Assembly (NCBI GenBank): GCA_938044775.1
Contig: CALIOE010000095.1
Location: 1 to 64,000 of the forward strand
Direction: 5' to 3'
Origin: an uncultured Rhizobiaceae group bacterium
GTDB taxonomy: Bacteria > Pseudomonadota > Alphaproteobacteria > Rhizobiales > Rhizobiaceae
Length of the DNA stretch: 64,000 nucleotides
Part shown: piece by piece, positions 16,713 through 25,720 of the stretch
Layout of the letters: the number at the start of each line of letters is the position of its first letter
Position numbering within the stretch: the first letter of the stretch is position 1
Program-made: the position numbers and the translations under genes
The notes under the pieces: model-generated
What the model was told of the DNA's origin: nothing
Database searches by the model: none
What the model saw: only the letters and a program-made list of their open reading frames with translations

Positions 16713-17756
16713 ATGTGGGCAGCAAGACTCTACGATTATGACCCTGAGATGAATGTGCAACTCAAGCTGGAGGATGTGAAGCCGCCGACGATTAACAGGC
16801 CCGACGAAGTTATTGTCAAAGTTGGTGCGGCGGGATTGTGCCGCACCGACCTGCATATCATTGAGGGTGTGTGGAAGGACATCATGGACACCGAGGGTTC
16901 GCTGCTGCCCTATGTCATGGGGCATGAAAATGCCGGTTGGGTTGAAGATGTTGGCAGCGGGGTAACATCGGTAAAACCCGGTGATACAGTCATATGCCAT
17001 CCTCACCGCTCTTGCGGCATTTGCCTGAATTGCCGGTATGGCGAAGATATGCACTGCACCGATTCCCTGTTTCCCGGACTCGGTCTGGATGGTGGATTTG
17101 CCGACTATTTCATTACCAACGAACGGGCACTCATCAAGCTCAACCCGAACGTGACACCGTTGGAGGTTGCGCCGATGGCTGACGCGGGCATCACCGCCTA
17201 TCGGGCTGCCAAACGTGCCGCAGAATTACTGCGTCCCGGTGCCTATTGCGTTATGGTAGGCATCGGTGGCCTCGGCCATATAGCACTCCAGTCACTGCAG
17301 GCCATTTCAGGTTGCCGTACGATCGCCATTGATCGCGAGCCGGCAGCACAAAAACTCGCAAAGGAACTCGGCGCCGACTTCGTCCTCGACGGTGGACCGG
17401 ATGTTGTTGAACAGGTGGAGGAGATCACCGGCGGTGGCGCGCAGGTTGTCATCGACTTCGTAGGCGAGCTTGGTGTGGAGAATGTCTGTTGGCAAATGGT
17501 CCGTCAGGGCGGGCAGATGTTTGTGATCGGCTACGGAGGTAAGGTCGAGGTGCCAACCGTCCACCTGGTGATCCAGGAGATCAATATCGGTGGCAGCCTG
17601 GTAGGCAACTTCACTGAATTGGTTGAGCTCATGGAACTGCATGCCGACGGCAAGGTGAAGATGCACTACAGCGAATACAAGCTTGCCAACATCAATGAAG
17701 CGATAGACGATTTCAAAAACAGGCGGTTTGCCGGACGTGGAGTTTTGGTCCCATAG
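16713..17756 (+). CDS. zinc-dependent NAD(P) alcohol dehydrogenase
   Basis: 347-aa medium-chain dehydrogenase. The catalytic zinc region is LCRTDLHIIEG with GHENAGWVEDVG. The structural zinc loop CGICLNCRYGEDMHC has all four cysteines. The nucleotide site is GIGGLGHIALQ. Last enzyme gene of the operon, 39 bp after the chaperonin. It most likely oxidises the alcohol made by the monooxygenase, for example a secondary alcohol to a ketone, as adh genes in prm operons do. Start ATG 16713 follows AAAAGGGAGC. Confidence 0.93.
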   Translation: MWAARLYDYDPEMNVQLKLEDVKPPTINRPDEVIVKVGAAGLCRTDLHIIEGVWKDIMDTEGSLLPYVMGHENAGWVEDVGSGVTSVKPGDTVICHPHRSCGICLNCRYGEDMHCTDSLFPGLGLDGGFADYFITNERALIKLNPNVTPLEVAPMADAGITAYRAAKRAAELLRPGAYCVMVGIGGLGHIALQSLQAISGCRTIAIDREPAAQKLAKELGADFVLDGGPDVVEQVEEITGGGAQVVIDFVGELGVENVCWQMVRQGGQMFVIGYGGKVEVPTVHLVIQEINIGGSLVGNFTELVELMELHADGKVKMHYSEYKLANINEAIDDFKNRRFAGRGVLVP

Positions 17757-17895
17757 CTTTCGTTACTGCCAATCTGACACTCAGCCTTAATATAGACAAA
17801 GAATCGTCAAAAAATGGCCGGACTTGATTACTCGCCCAACATTGGAAATCAATACCAGTTCACCAAATAACTACATGAAGCCGGGAGGTCTAAAA

Positions 17896-18378
17896 TTGAT
17901 ACATATCATATCAAAGAAGGACGGGCCGCGCCGCGAAGACGTTGCAGCAAAGCGAATTATCAAGGAAAATCGCTCAACGATTGAAGCTCTTGCCAATCAG
18001 TTTTCTGGCGGAGCCTACTCTGCGATGCGGCAACCACCCAACCCACCGGAGCCGGAGCAATTTGTTCGCCGACATGTAGTCGGAGCCAGGAACAACGTGG
18101 TTGCCCCAACCCGTGCTGCCTATGTCCGCGTCAGTCTGAATGGCAGGGTTGTGGTTGTTGATGGTGATTCCAACAAACAATTGCATTTCCTGGGCGAAAT
18201 ACGAACTCACGAGAACGATCAGAAGTTTATTTTGGCGACCAAGCGAAACAAATTCTATTCGCCGATGGACGACAAACTCTCACGTAAACTGGCAAAACTT
18301 GATCACAAAACCATCAACGAGGATTTCTCCGAAGAAAGCCTTGCGGCTGAAATACACGAGGTTCTGAGGCTGGGATAA
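17896..18378 (+). CDS. small unknown protein between the operon and its activator
   Basis: About 160 aa if it starts at TTG 17896, which has GGGAGG at ideal distance; ATG 17875 and the track TTG at 17824 lack such a site. The protein is basic at the N-terminus (HIISKKDGPRREDVAAKRI). It then has a beta-rich core (AAYVRVSLNGRVVVVDGD, later QKFILATKRNKFYSP) and a charged helical end. No family recognised. The order enzyme operon, this gene, activator on one strand suggests a link to monooxygenase regulation or function, but that is only context. Confidence 0.65.
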   Translation: MIHIISKKDGPRREDVAAKRIIKENRSTIEALANQFSGGAYSAMRQPPNPPEPEQFVRRHVVGARNNVVAPTRAAYVRVSLNGRVVVVDGDSNKQLHFLGEIRTHENDQKFILATKRNKFYSPMDDKLSRKLAKLDHKTINEDFSEESLAAEIHEVLRLG

Positions 18379-18383
18379 TTACT

Positions 18384-18399
18384 AAACCCTAGCGGGTTT
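18384..18399 (+). terminator. weak hairpin after the 17.9-kb gene
   Basis: AAACCC / GGGTTT with loop TAGC just after the stop codon; short stem and no clear T-run, so only a possible terminator. Confidence 0.3.
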
Positions 18400-18473
18400 C
18401 ATTCAACGGTAAATGCGAGCGCGAGCTCGGGGAGAGTATTTATCGAAAATTGGACGCGCGGATTGGTGTCGAA

Positions 18474-20507
18474 ATGGTTCAGACAGGCGCCCGAAGCGGG
18501 ACGGCTCAAACTCCCGCATTGTTTCGTTACGACGAACGCCAGGTGATGACAGCCTGGGAGTCGTTTCTGACAGGTGGCGACGAACAAACCTTCTCCTGCG
18601 TTCGGTCGCTGGTCAGAGATTCCTGGGCGAGGTGCAAATCCCGGGGAGTGGATGCACGTGGCACCGGAGCCACATTGTGCAATGACCCTGAATATCTGCA
18701 TCAACTCAACGAGAAAAATCAGGATCTGTTACAGGCATCGACAGGTTCTCTCCTGATGTTGAGACATCTTCTGGAGGGCACACCGGCAATGGTACTCCTG
18801 ACCGATCGGGATGGGGTAATTCTCGAAAGCTTCGGCAGTTCCCGTACGTTGGAATCCGGCAGGGATATCCATCTCGAAGTGGGAGGAGGCTGGAATGAGA
18901 AAGTAGCTGGTACAAATGGCATCGGCACCGCATTGCGCACCGGCAAGCCTGTACTCATTCACGCAGCAGAACATTATTGTCAGGACGTCAAGGCGTGGAC
19001 CTGTATCGCGGCTCCGATATTCGACCCCTTCGATGGCAGCACAGCCGGCGTGGTGGATTTGTCAGGCCCGACAGAAATCTTTCAGCGCCACAATATGACC
19101 GTACCGGTCATTGCTGCACGGCAGATCGAACAGGTTCTGCACCAGCGAGGCAATGATGAGCGGTTACAGTTGATGGAGGCCTGTTTCAACAATACTCCAA
19201 CCACCCGTGACGATGACGGACTTGTCGTGCTCGACCGAAATGGTCGGGTTGTTTTTCACAAAAACGCGCCGAGACTGGCGATTGATGGAAAACCCAAACG
19301 GCAGATCAAGGCGGGTGACTATTTATACGCTGCGAAAACCAACATGACCGAAGCCGATATCGCGAACTCATTGTCGGTTGGCTATAGCCCGGAAAAAATA
19401 CAGCCTTTGCGATACGACAACAAACTGTGTGGCACCGCAGTGGTGTTTGAAGGTCGAAAACGTTCTCCCGTAGTACCAGTTTCGCTGCCAGCGTCGTTTT
19501 CGAAGCCGAATCCTGTCGCTGACAACGGCATAGCCTGGCCGCTCATTTTGGGGACATCCGAGAAATTCCGACAAGTTATTGACAAGGTTGGACGCATCGC
19601 GGCCGGTAAGGGATCGGTTTTGATCGATGGCGAGACCGGAGTTGGAAAGGAACTCTTTGGACAGCTGTTTTATGCTCACACTGCCGCCGACAAGAACGTT
19701 CCCTTTGTCACAGTAAACTGTGGCGCCATTACCAAGGATCTGTTTGGCGGGGAACTGTTCGGTCACGTTCCCGGAGCGTTCACAGGAGCCTTGCGTGAAG
19801 GGAAAAAGGGGAAATTCGAAGAAGCCAGCGGCGGCATTTTGTGCCTTGATGAAATCGGTGAAATGCCACTGGATGTGCAGCCCTTCCTGCTTCGTGCACT
19901 GGAGGAAAAAGTGATATACCGGCTTGGTGACAGCAAGCCTCGACCTGCCGACGTTCGCCTGGTGGCTCTCACCAACCGGAACCTGCTTGATGAAGTTGAC
20001 GCCGGAACCTTTCGAAGAGATCTCTACTACCGGATTGGCGGGATAAGAATCTCAATCCCACCATTGCGGGAGCGTGGCGACGATTTTTCAATACTGATCG
20101 ACCATTTCAACAGATTGTTCGCGAGCGAGTACGACGAAGATCTGCTGCAATTTACAGATGAAACGCTGGAGGCGCTTTCTCACTATTCCTGGCCCGGAAA
20201 TGTTCGCGAGTTGCGCAATTTTGTCGAGAACCTGCATCTCACCTCCCAGGACCGACTTGTCCGACAAGCCGACCTCAAAAATTCAGGCCTTGATTTGGAA
20301 GGCCACGAGGATTCGGGAGACGAGCAACATTTGACTCGATTGCCCGGCTTGCCCCCCGACCTGGCGAACTTGCAAACCCTTGCGATCAAAAAGGCGATTG
20401 AAGAAAACAACGGCAATCTGACTCTGACGGCCAAACAGCTCGGCATTGCACGCAGTACTCTTTATCGAAGAATGGAGCAGAGCGGCATCAAACGCAGCTT
20501 CAACTAG
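18474..20507 (+). CDS. sigma54-dependent activator, AcoR/MimR type
   Basis: About 677 aa. The N-terminal part has the AcoR signature VRDSWARCKSRGVD and a GAF-type sensor (roughly residues 90-220). The central AAA+ domain has the Walker A GETGVGKE (about 387), the sigma54-contact GAFTGA (about 436) and an intact Walker B (GILCLDEIGEM). The C-terminal Fis-type HTH ends ARSTLYRRMEQ. There is no receiver domain, so control is by a ligand or redox signal at the GAF region. Start is uncertain: ATG 18474 or the track TTG at 18450. It is the obvious candidate to bind the two conserved 40-bp enhancers and drive both the monooxygenase and BLUF promoters. Confidence 0.94.
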   Translation: MVQTGARSGTAQTPALFRYDERQVMTAWESFLTGGDEQTFSCVRSLVRDSWARCKSRGVDARGTGATLCNDPEYLHQLNEKNQDLLQASTGSLLMLRHLLEGTPAMVLLTDRDGVILESFGSSRTLESGRDIHLEVGGGWNEKVAGTNGIGTALRTGKPVLIHAAEHYCQDVKAWTCIAAPIFDPFDGSTAGVVDLSGPTEIFQRHNMTVPVIAARQIEQVLHQRGNDERLQLMEACFNNTPTTRDDDGLVVLDRNGRVVFHKNAPRLAIDGKPKRQIKAGDYLYAAKTNMTEADIANSLSVGYSPEKIQPLRYDNKLCGTAVVFEGRKRSPVVPVSLPASFSKPNPVADNGIAWPLILGTSEKFRQVIDKVGRIAAGKGSVLIDGETGVGKELFGQLFYAHTAADKNVPFVTVNCGAITKDLFGGELFGHVPGAFTGALREGKKGKFEEASGGILCLDEIGEMPLDVQPFLLRALEEKVIYRLGDSKPRPADVRLVALTNRNLLDEVDAGTFRRDLYYRIGGIRISIPPLRERGDDFSILIDHFNRLFASEYDEDLLQFTDETLEALSHYSWPGNVRELRNFVENLHLTSQDRLVRQADLKNSGLDLEGHEDSGDEQHLTRLPGLPPDLANLQTLAIKKAIEENNGNLTLTAKQLGIARSTLYRRMEQSGIKRSFN

Positions 20508-20756
20508 GTCCTGTCCTGATTGCCGCTCTCCAGGACGCGAGAATTCCCGGAAAGGTCCGGCTCAATATCTCCATGGGGAAGGCCTGCATTGTGGCTGGTC
20601 ATGCGAACCCGCGGGGTCAATGCACAGTCTCAGGTTGAACCAATAGGTCCCGAGACACCCGCGGGCCGACAATCGTTACCGATAAATGTGTTTTTGCCGG
20701 ACAGCTGTCATCCATTGCGGCTGTTCGTGATGCTGGTCGGGCAACCGTTTTCATCA

Positions 20757-20785
20757 TTGACATATTGTTTTATGACAAGTAATGA
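20757..20785 (+). promoter_or_regulatory. candidate sigma70 promoter for the DUF2975 genes
   Basis: TTGACA, 17-bp spacer, TAATGA. The -35 is perfect and the -10 moderate. It would start transcription near 20792, which favours the ATG at 20817 for the first gene. Confidence 0.5.
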
Positions 20786-20816
20786 AAATAAAACGGCAAG
20801 TTTTGGAACGGAGAAC

Positions 20817-21350
20817 ATGCCTCGTTCACTCATTCAGGTGGCACGCGCCACGTTATTGGGCCTGGTCGTATTTGCGGCTTACTACCCTTACAAATTGCTG
20901 ACGACCTTCGTTCCATTTGCTTTTTCGGGTGCCGCTTCCTGGCAGTCCCATTGGATGGTGGATGATGCAGCGCTCGTTCCTTTCTGGGGGCGGCTCGCTC
21001 AATTCGGCCTCTGGGTACCAACCATGGTAGCGACCCAGATTATGATCCTCCTGGCAATTTATCTGGTTTGGCTCTTTCAACGCGAGGTACTTTTCGAACA
21101 CACCACTATTCGCGTGTTGAAATGGCTTGGCGGTTCGGCTGCGCTCGCTGCGGTTTTCGCTCTCATTGCGTTCGCCTTTGACGCCTGGTGGTTAACATCA
21201 TGGAATACGGAGCTGCCGAGGCGCGCCATTCAATTCCATTTTGAAAGCGGTGAAATGGGAGTGCTTCTTTGCGGGTTGGGATTGTTTCTACTGGGTCATG
21301 TTCTTGAGATCGCAGCATTCAAACAAAATGAAAATGAGGACATCATCTGA
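20817..21350 (+). CDS. DUF2975-like membrane protein, first of a pair
   Basis: 177 aa with four predicted membrane segments (beginning ATLLGLVVFAAYYPYKLL and ending GVLLCGLGLFLLGHVLEI). Layout and size match the DUF2975 family that occurs with small Xre-type HTH proteins. The track start at 20520 is rejected. ATG 20817 has GGAG close by and lies downstream of the likely promoter; ATG 20772 is the alternative. Its stop overlaps the next start. Function of the family is unknown. Confidence 0.65.
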   Translation: MPRSLIQVARATLLGLVVFAAYYPYKLLTTFVPFAFSGAASWQSHWMVDDAALVPFWGRLAQFGLWVPTMVATQIMILLAIYLVWLFQREVLFEHTTIRVLKWLGGSAALAAVFALIAFAFDAWWLTSWNTELPRRAIQFHFESGEMGVLLCGLGLFLLGHVLEIAAFKQNENEDII

Positions 21351-21892
21351 TGACCACAGGCCGAAACTTCATGCGCGTGCAAACCGGCGCACTTATACTG
21401 ATGATTGTGGTGGCCGCCGAGATGATCCGCTACCTGATCACCTCACTGAACCGGGCGCTCAACTTTTCTTTCTGGGAACCCCGCATGTGGAACACGCACC
21501 ATCTCGTCGATCCCAATACCGTCGTGGAAATGGGCCCACGCATTGGATATTTCACGGTTTGGAGCACGGTCATTCTGCTGTCGACCCTCGCCTTTCTGGC
21601 GGCCCTGCAATTGCTGAACAACGTCCGCAGGGGCAAAATTTATCATCCGAAAACTGCGGCATATGTCAGCCGACTCGGATTGATCCTCGCGATTGCGATG
21701 ATCGCCGACCAGATTTTTCACTCAATCGACTCCTGGCTATTGACCCGTTCGAACTCTGAACCATTGGGTATCCATTGGGGCTATGATCCTTCAGACATCA
21801 AAACGCTTATCATGGCCACTATCCTTTTCCTTTTCGGTTGGGTGATGCGACAGGGCATCGTGATCGACCGGGAAAACAGCGAGTTTGTCTAA
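21350..21892 (+). CDS. DUF2975 family membrane protein, second of a pair
   Basis: 180 aa, four membrane segments (ALILMIVVAAEMIRYLI at the start, TLIMATILFLFGWVMRQGI at the end). This C-terminal pattern is typical of DUF2975. TGATG overlap with the upstream gene and TAATG overlap with the HTH gene show tight translational coupling of all three. The two DUF2975 proteins differ in sequence but have equal length and layout, so they may be ancient duplicates or form a heteromer. Confidence 0.75.
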   Translation: MTTGRNFMRVQTGALILMIVVAAEMIRYLITSLNRALNFSFWEPRMWNTHHLVDPNTVVEMGPRIGYFTVWSTVILLSTLAFLAALQLLNNVRRGKIYHPKTAAYVSRLGLILAIAMIADQIFHSIDSWLLTRSNSEPLGIHWGYDPSDIKTLIMATILFLFGWVMRQGIVIDRENSEFV

Positions 21893-22098
21893 TGGAAATT
21901 ATCGTCAACCTTGATGTCGTTCTGGCGCAGCGCAAAATGAAGTCGCGCGAACTCGCTGAGCACGTTGGCATAACGGAGCAAAATTTGAGCCGCCTGAAAT
22001 CCGGAAAGGCCAGAGGCGTTCGTTTTGAAACGCTTGCCAGGATTTGCGACGCGCTCGACTGTCAGCCGGGCGATCTGTTCGAAGCGCGTCGCTCCTAA
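21892..22098 (+). CDS. Cro/CI-type (Xre) HTH regulator
   Basis: 68 aa, a single HTH_3/HTH_26-type domain: LAQRKMKSRELAEHVGITEQNLSR is the HTH, followed by FETLARICDALDCQPGDL. Closely resembles the YozG-type regulators that pair with DUF2975 proteins. Coupled to the upstream membrane protein gene by TAATG. Probably controls the expression of its own operon; a membrane-tethered signalling pair is possible. Confidence 0.88.
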   Translation: MEIIVNLDVVLAQRKMKSRELAEHVGITEQNLSRLKSGKARGVRFETLARICDALDCQPGDLFEARRS

Positions 22099-22247
22099 CC
22101 TGTTGCAACAACGACAGCCCGACGCACCATTCAGCGTCCAGTCCGTTCGCTTTGGCTACATCGGACCACACCCATCTGTGGCGTGGGTGCTACCGGCATT
22201 CGTATGCTAAGAATAGAAACCAAGGTAACCATTTGAACCAGACCGGA

Positions 22248-23081
22248 ATGATCTACAGCACGCGACCTGCATCTTCAAAACTTGCTCCCTTCGTAAAATC
22301 GATCTGGTGCTATGCAGACAGCCCAAAGCATCGTGTGGAAGCGGTCTTGCCGCGGATTCGCCCACAGCTTCTGGTAAATCTTCACAAAACGAAAATGTCT
22401 CTCATGAGCGAGGCCGGCACCGTATTGTCTTCCGCCGGACCCGTTGCTCTGCAGGGCGTATTGACACGGCGGTTTGTCATTGACGCAGAGTTGAAGCGAA
22501 AAATCTGCGGCGTTGAGTTCGAGCCGGGTGGACTGAGCGTGTTTACGGATCGGGAGGCAGTCCACTTTTGCGACTGCGTGACTGACGCACGCGAAATATG
22601 GGGCAGTGTTTCCACAGAGTTGCATGCCTCTCTCTCCGCGACAGTTGATGCCGGCAGGCAATGTGAAATCCTGGAGTCCTTTCTGATTGATCATTTGGTT
22701 CCCCGACCGGAGGAAGACGCTCTTCTCGAACAAGTGCTGACCGGTATTCAAAATGATCTGCGAATACAGGACATTCAGAAAGGCTTAGGTCTGTCTCAGA
22801 GAAAACTGCATGAATTGTTCGATCGCCGTATCGGTGTGCGCCCGAAACTCTTTGCGAGAATTCTGCGCCTTTCCGCCAGCCTTTCCGGGTTCGAGGAAAG
22901 GTCTTCGCTGGCTGGCCTTGCTCAGGAAAACGGCTACTCCGATCAGGCTCACTGCTCCAGAGAGTTTCGCCAGCTCGCTGGAACGAGCCCGGGCGCCCAT
23001 AAGCCCATCGCACGGCAGCCCAACCATGGAGAGTTTCGGACGGATAAAATGTTCAAGACCCGGAAAAATACGTCGGCCTAA
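22248..23081 (+). CDS. AraC family transcriptional regulator
   Basis: 277 aa from ATG 22248 (TTG 22233, with AAGG upstream, is a close alternative; the track start at 22044 is too early). The N-terminal domain (SKLAPFVKSIWCYADSP, then GVEFEPGG) is the DUF6597-type cupin-like sensor. The C-terminal double HTH is visible as LGLSQRKLHELFDRRIGVRPK and LAQENGYSDQAHCSREFRQL. Its downstream neighbour, 35 bp away on the same strand, is the VOC gene, a frequent arrangement for regulators and their PhnB-like targets. Confidence 0.88.
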   Translation: MIYSTRPASSKLAPFVKSIWCYADSPKHRVEAVLPRIRPQLLVNLHKTKMSLMSEAGTVLSSAGPVALQGVLTRRFVIDAELKRKICGVEFEPGGLSVFTDREAVHFCDCVTDAREIWGSVSTELHASLSATVDAGRQCEILESFLIDHLVPRPEEDALLEQVLTGIQNDLRIQDIQKGLGLSQRKLHELFDRRIGVRPKLFARILRLSASLSGFEERSSLAGLAQENGYSDQAHCSREFRQLAGTSPGAHKPIARQPNHGEFRTDKMFKTRKNTSA

Positions 23082-23116
23082 GATGGAGGACAAAGTCAAC
23101 GAAACCGAGGACGACT

Positions 23117-23551
23117 ATGCCCACCCACACAAATTTATACCCGAGATTGATCGTGGCGGAACCAGACAACACATTGGAGTTTTATCGCAAGGTTTTGGGA
23201 GCCGTGTTAATCGAGCGCTTCGTTGACCAGGAAAAGCGCATGGTCCATGCCGCTTTTTCGGTCGGTGAGGCAGTACTGTCCATGGCTCAATCGGTGAAGG
23301 CTTGGGGCTTACACGACCCGTTAAGCCTGGGTGGTTCGCCCTGCCTGCTTCATCTGTCGGTCGAAGCTCCAGACGAGATTGCATCAAAATTCGTTGTCGA
23401 GGGCGGCGAAATCATAATCCCGATCGAAGACAGGCCTTATGGAAAGAGAGAGGGACGCGTATCCGATCCGGCCGGACATTTATGGATTCTCAGCAAAACA
23501 ATCGAGACGGTTGATGAAGAGGAAATCTCCCGACGCCTCCGCAGCGGCTAG
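23117..23551 (+). CDS. VOC family protein, PhnB-like
   Basis: 144 aa. Typical PhnB/glyoxalase-like pattern: YPRLIVAEPDNTLEFYRKVLGA at the start (first beta-alpha-beta), SPCLLHLSVEAPDE in the middle and GRVSDPAGHLWILSK at the end. The catalytic activity of this group is mostly undefined. Preceded by an AraC regulator. A decayed second copy of its 3' half lies at 27.4-27.6 kb. Confidence 0.88.
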   Translation: MPTHTNLYPRLIVAEPDNTLEFYRKVLGAVLIERFVDQEKRMVHAAFSVGEAVLSMAQSVKAWGLHDPLSLGGSPCLLHLSVEAPDEIASKFVVEGGEIIIPIEDRPYGKREGRVSDPAGHLWILSKTIETVDEEEISRRLRSG

Positions 23552-23782
23552 TCATGTTCAATCTGCCGCCACTTCAGCTGCAATTGAGAACAGATCGACT
23601 TGGCCCGAACCAATGGGCAGGCTGCTCGGCAATCAGCAAGTTCCGGCACCCGGATTTGGTGGCTGAAATGCACCGTAACTGATCTCGTTGAACATGGCCG
23701 TTGTAATTGATTCAGATCAAAGAAATGCGATCAAAAACTCCCTTTGCTGGATGGAACGGCGGCCTCAATCTTACGGGAAACC

Positions 23783-24604
23783 ATGACACTGAAGTGCATT
23801 CTTGCGTATCTGCCATCAACCGAAGGCGCAGACAACGTGCTCCGGGTCGCCAGAAAACTAGCGGAGTTCCACCAGGCCAGACTGATTGGAATTCACGTCA
23901 TCCCGGTTATTCTGGCATCCAGCGTTCCGCGTTATCCAATTCCCAATGACTTTCTGCGCGCTGAACAAGAGATTAGAAAACAGCAAGCAGAGACGCTGAC
24001 CCGGAAATTCGATGATGAGACCACAGACATAAGTGATCGCACCGAATGGATATTGATAGATACCCAAACCGGCACAATGGCCGAGCATGTGTTGGAACAT
24101 GCATTGACCGCAGATCTGATTGTCGTGCCGCATCAGGAAGACTATCCGCTGGATGCCACGGCGGACATCGGGTCAGAACTGACCTTAACATCTGGGCGGC
24201 CGGTGATCGTTGTTCCGACTGCTGCCAAAATCCCGACTGTTGGTGAAAATGTTCTGCTGGCCTGGAAACCTGCTCGGGAGGCAACGAGAGCGTTCTTCGA
24301 TTCCCTTCCGATCATGAAACATGCCAGCTCCACTCACGTCGTCGCGGTGGACGAAGGAGGCGCGAATGACCGGGAGTTGCAGGCGGTGTGTTCTGCCCTG
24401 TCAGATCACGGTGTTGATGCGACTTACCGGCTTTTGAGGGGAAAAGAAGCTGGCCCTGGTTTGCTTGAAGAAGTGCACAATCTGAACTGCGATCTGCTGA
24501 TAATGGGTTGCTACGGGCGCTCAAGGTTCAGGGAGATGGTTTTTGGCGGAGCCACCAGATACATTCTGCGCAAAATGGATGTTCCAGTCCTGATGTCTCA
24601 TTAG
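23783..24604 (+). CDS. universal stress protein, tandem Usp domains
   Basis: 273 aa with two Usp-like halves. The first begins LKCILAYLPSTEGADNVL and has ADLIVVPHQ. The second has CDLLIMGCYGRSRFREMVFGG and ends MDVPVLMS; GxxGRSR followed by the G pair is the nucleotide-binding motif, intact only in the second half. Start at ATG 23783 rather than the track 23744. Usually induced by stress or growth arrest. Stand-alone gene. Confidence 0.9.
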   Translation: MTLKCILAYLPSTEGADNVLRVARKLAEFHQARLIGIHVIPVILASSVPRYPIPNDFLRAEQEIRKQQAETLTRKFDDETTDISDRTEWILIDTQTGTMAEHVLEHALTADLIVVPHQEDYPLDATADIGSELTLTSGRPVIVVPTAAKIPTVGENVLLAWKPAREATRAFFDSLPIMKHASSTHVVAVDEGGANDRELQAVCSALSDHGVDATYRLLRGKEAGPGLLEEVHNLNCDLLIMGCYGRSRFREMVFGGATRYILRKMDVPVLMSH

Positions 24605-24742
24605 AACCAACATGGTTGTCTGTGCCGGACACTTTAGCTCACGCTTCCAGGGAGGCGGTGCTGGTCGTTGGAACAACTGTGCTTGTTCCAGGAGTCCATG
24701 CCCGATAAACCTGTTCGCTCATTGCAGCGTTGGGATACAATT

Positions 24743-25720
24743 ATGAGCATACGGGTGGGCATCGTCGGGATCAGCGGATTTGGCGGCGGTGAGTCGATGC
24801 GACTGGTCGCAAGTCATCCTGATTTCGAGCTGATCTACGCCGCTGGAGCCGGTAGCGCCGGCAGCCGGTTGGCTGACCGCTTCCCCGGCCTGCCGGCTAA
24901 ACTGGGTGAGTTGGTGATCGAGAAATGGGACCCTGAGACTCTGCCAAAGCTCGATTTGCTGTTCGTGTCGCTGCCCACGGGCACCTCGGCAGAGGCGTTG
25001 GCGCTCGTGCCCAGCCATGTGAAGATCGTCGACATCGGCGGCGACCATCGCTACGCCGAGGGTTGGGCTTACGGCCTGGCCGACATATGGCCCGACCAGA
25101 TCGAGGGAAATATCCGGGTTGCCAATCCCGGCTGCTTCCCTGCGGCAACGCTGAGCGCGCTGGCTCCTCTGCTGGTCAACCAGCTCATCGAGCCTGGCAA
25201 TATTGTGATCGACGCCAAGACCGGAATCTCCGGTGCAGGCCGGGGCAGTTCCGACAGCAAATTCGGTTACGCCGAGAGCAATGAGAACCTGGTTCCCTAC
25301 GGTTTGCTCAAGCACGTTCACATGCCGGAGATGACCAGGACAATTGAGCGGTTGAGCAGCGGCAAAGCAGACGGGCTGGTATTCACACCACATTTGGTGC
25401 CAATGACCCGCGGCGTGTTAGTCACCATCTATTGCCGCGGCCGCGCCACCACGAGTCAGTGCCTGGATGCGGCCCGTAGCTTCTACGCTGAGCGAGCATT
25501 TGTCCGCGTGACCGACAAGCCGCCGCAGACTAAGTGGGCTACCGGCTCGAACCTCGCATTCGTCAGTTATGCAGCTGATCCAGAGCGCAACCTGGTGATC
25601 GCGATGGGCGTTGTCGATAATCTTGGCAAAGGAGCGGCCGGTCATGCAGTGCAGAATGCGAACCTGATCTGCGGCCTGCCAGAGACCACAGGGCTGGACA
25701 GCGTACCTGTCTGGCCGTGA
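24743..25720 (+). CDS. argC: N-acetyl-gamma-glutamyl-phosphate reductase
   Basis: 325-aa NADPH-dependent enzyme of arginine biosynthesis. N-terminal nucleotide fold VGIVGISGFGGGES, the catalytic cysteine in NPGCFPAA, KTGISGAGRG, and the C-terminal NLGKGAAGHAVQNAN are all intact. ATG 24743 is preferred to the track 24668 because homologues begin with this strand. No other arg gene is nearby. The gene looks more GC-rich than its neighbours, so recent acquisition or a second argC copy is possible. Confidence 0.93.
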   Translation: MSIRVGIVGISGFGGGESMRLVASHPDFELIYAAGAGSAGSRLADRFPGLPAKLGELVIEKWDPETLPKLDLLFVSLPTGTSAEALALVPSHVKIVDIGGDHRYAEGWAYGLADIWPDQIEGNIRVANPGCFPAATLSALAPLLVNQLIEPGNIVIDAKTGISGAGRGSSDSKFGYAESNENLVPYGLLKHVHMPEMTRTIERLSSGKADGLVFTPHLVPMTRGVLVTIYCRGRATTSQCLDAARSFYAERAFVRVTDKPPQTKWATGSNLAFVSYAADPERNLVIAMGVVDNLGKGAAGHAVQNANLICGLPETTGLDSVPVWP

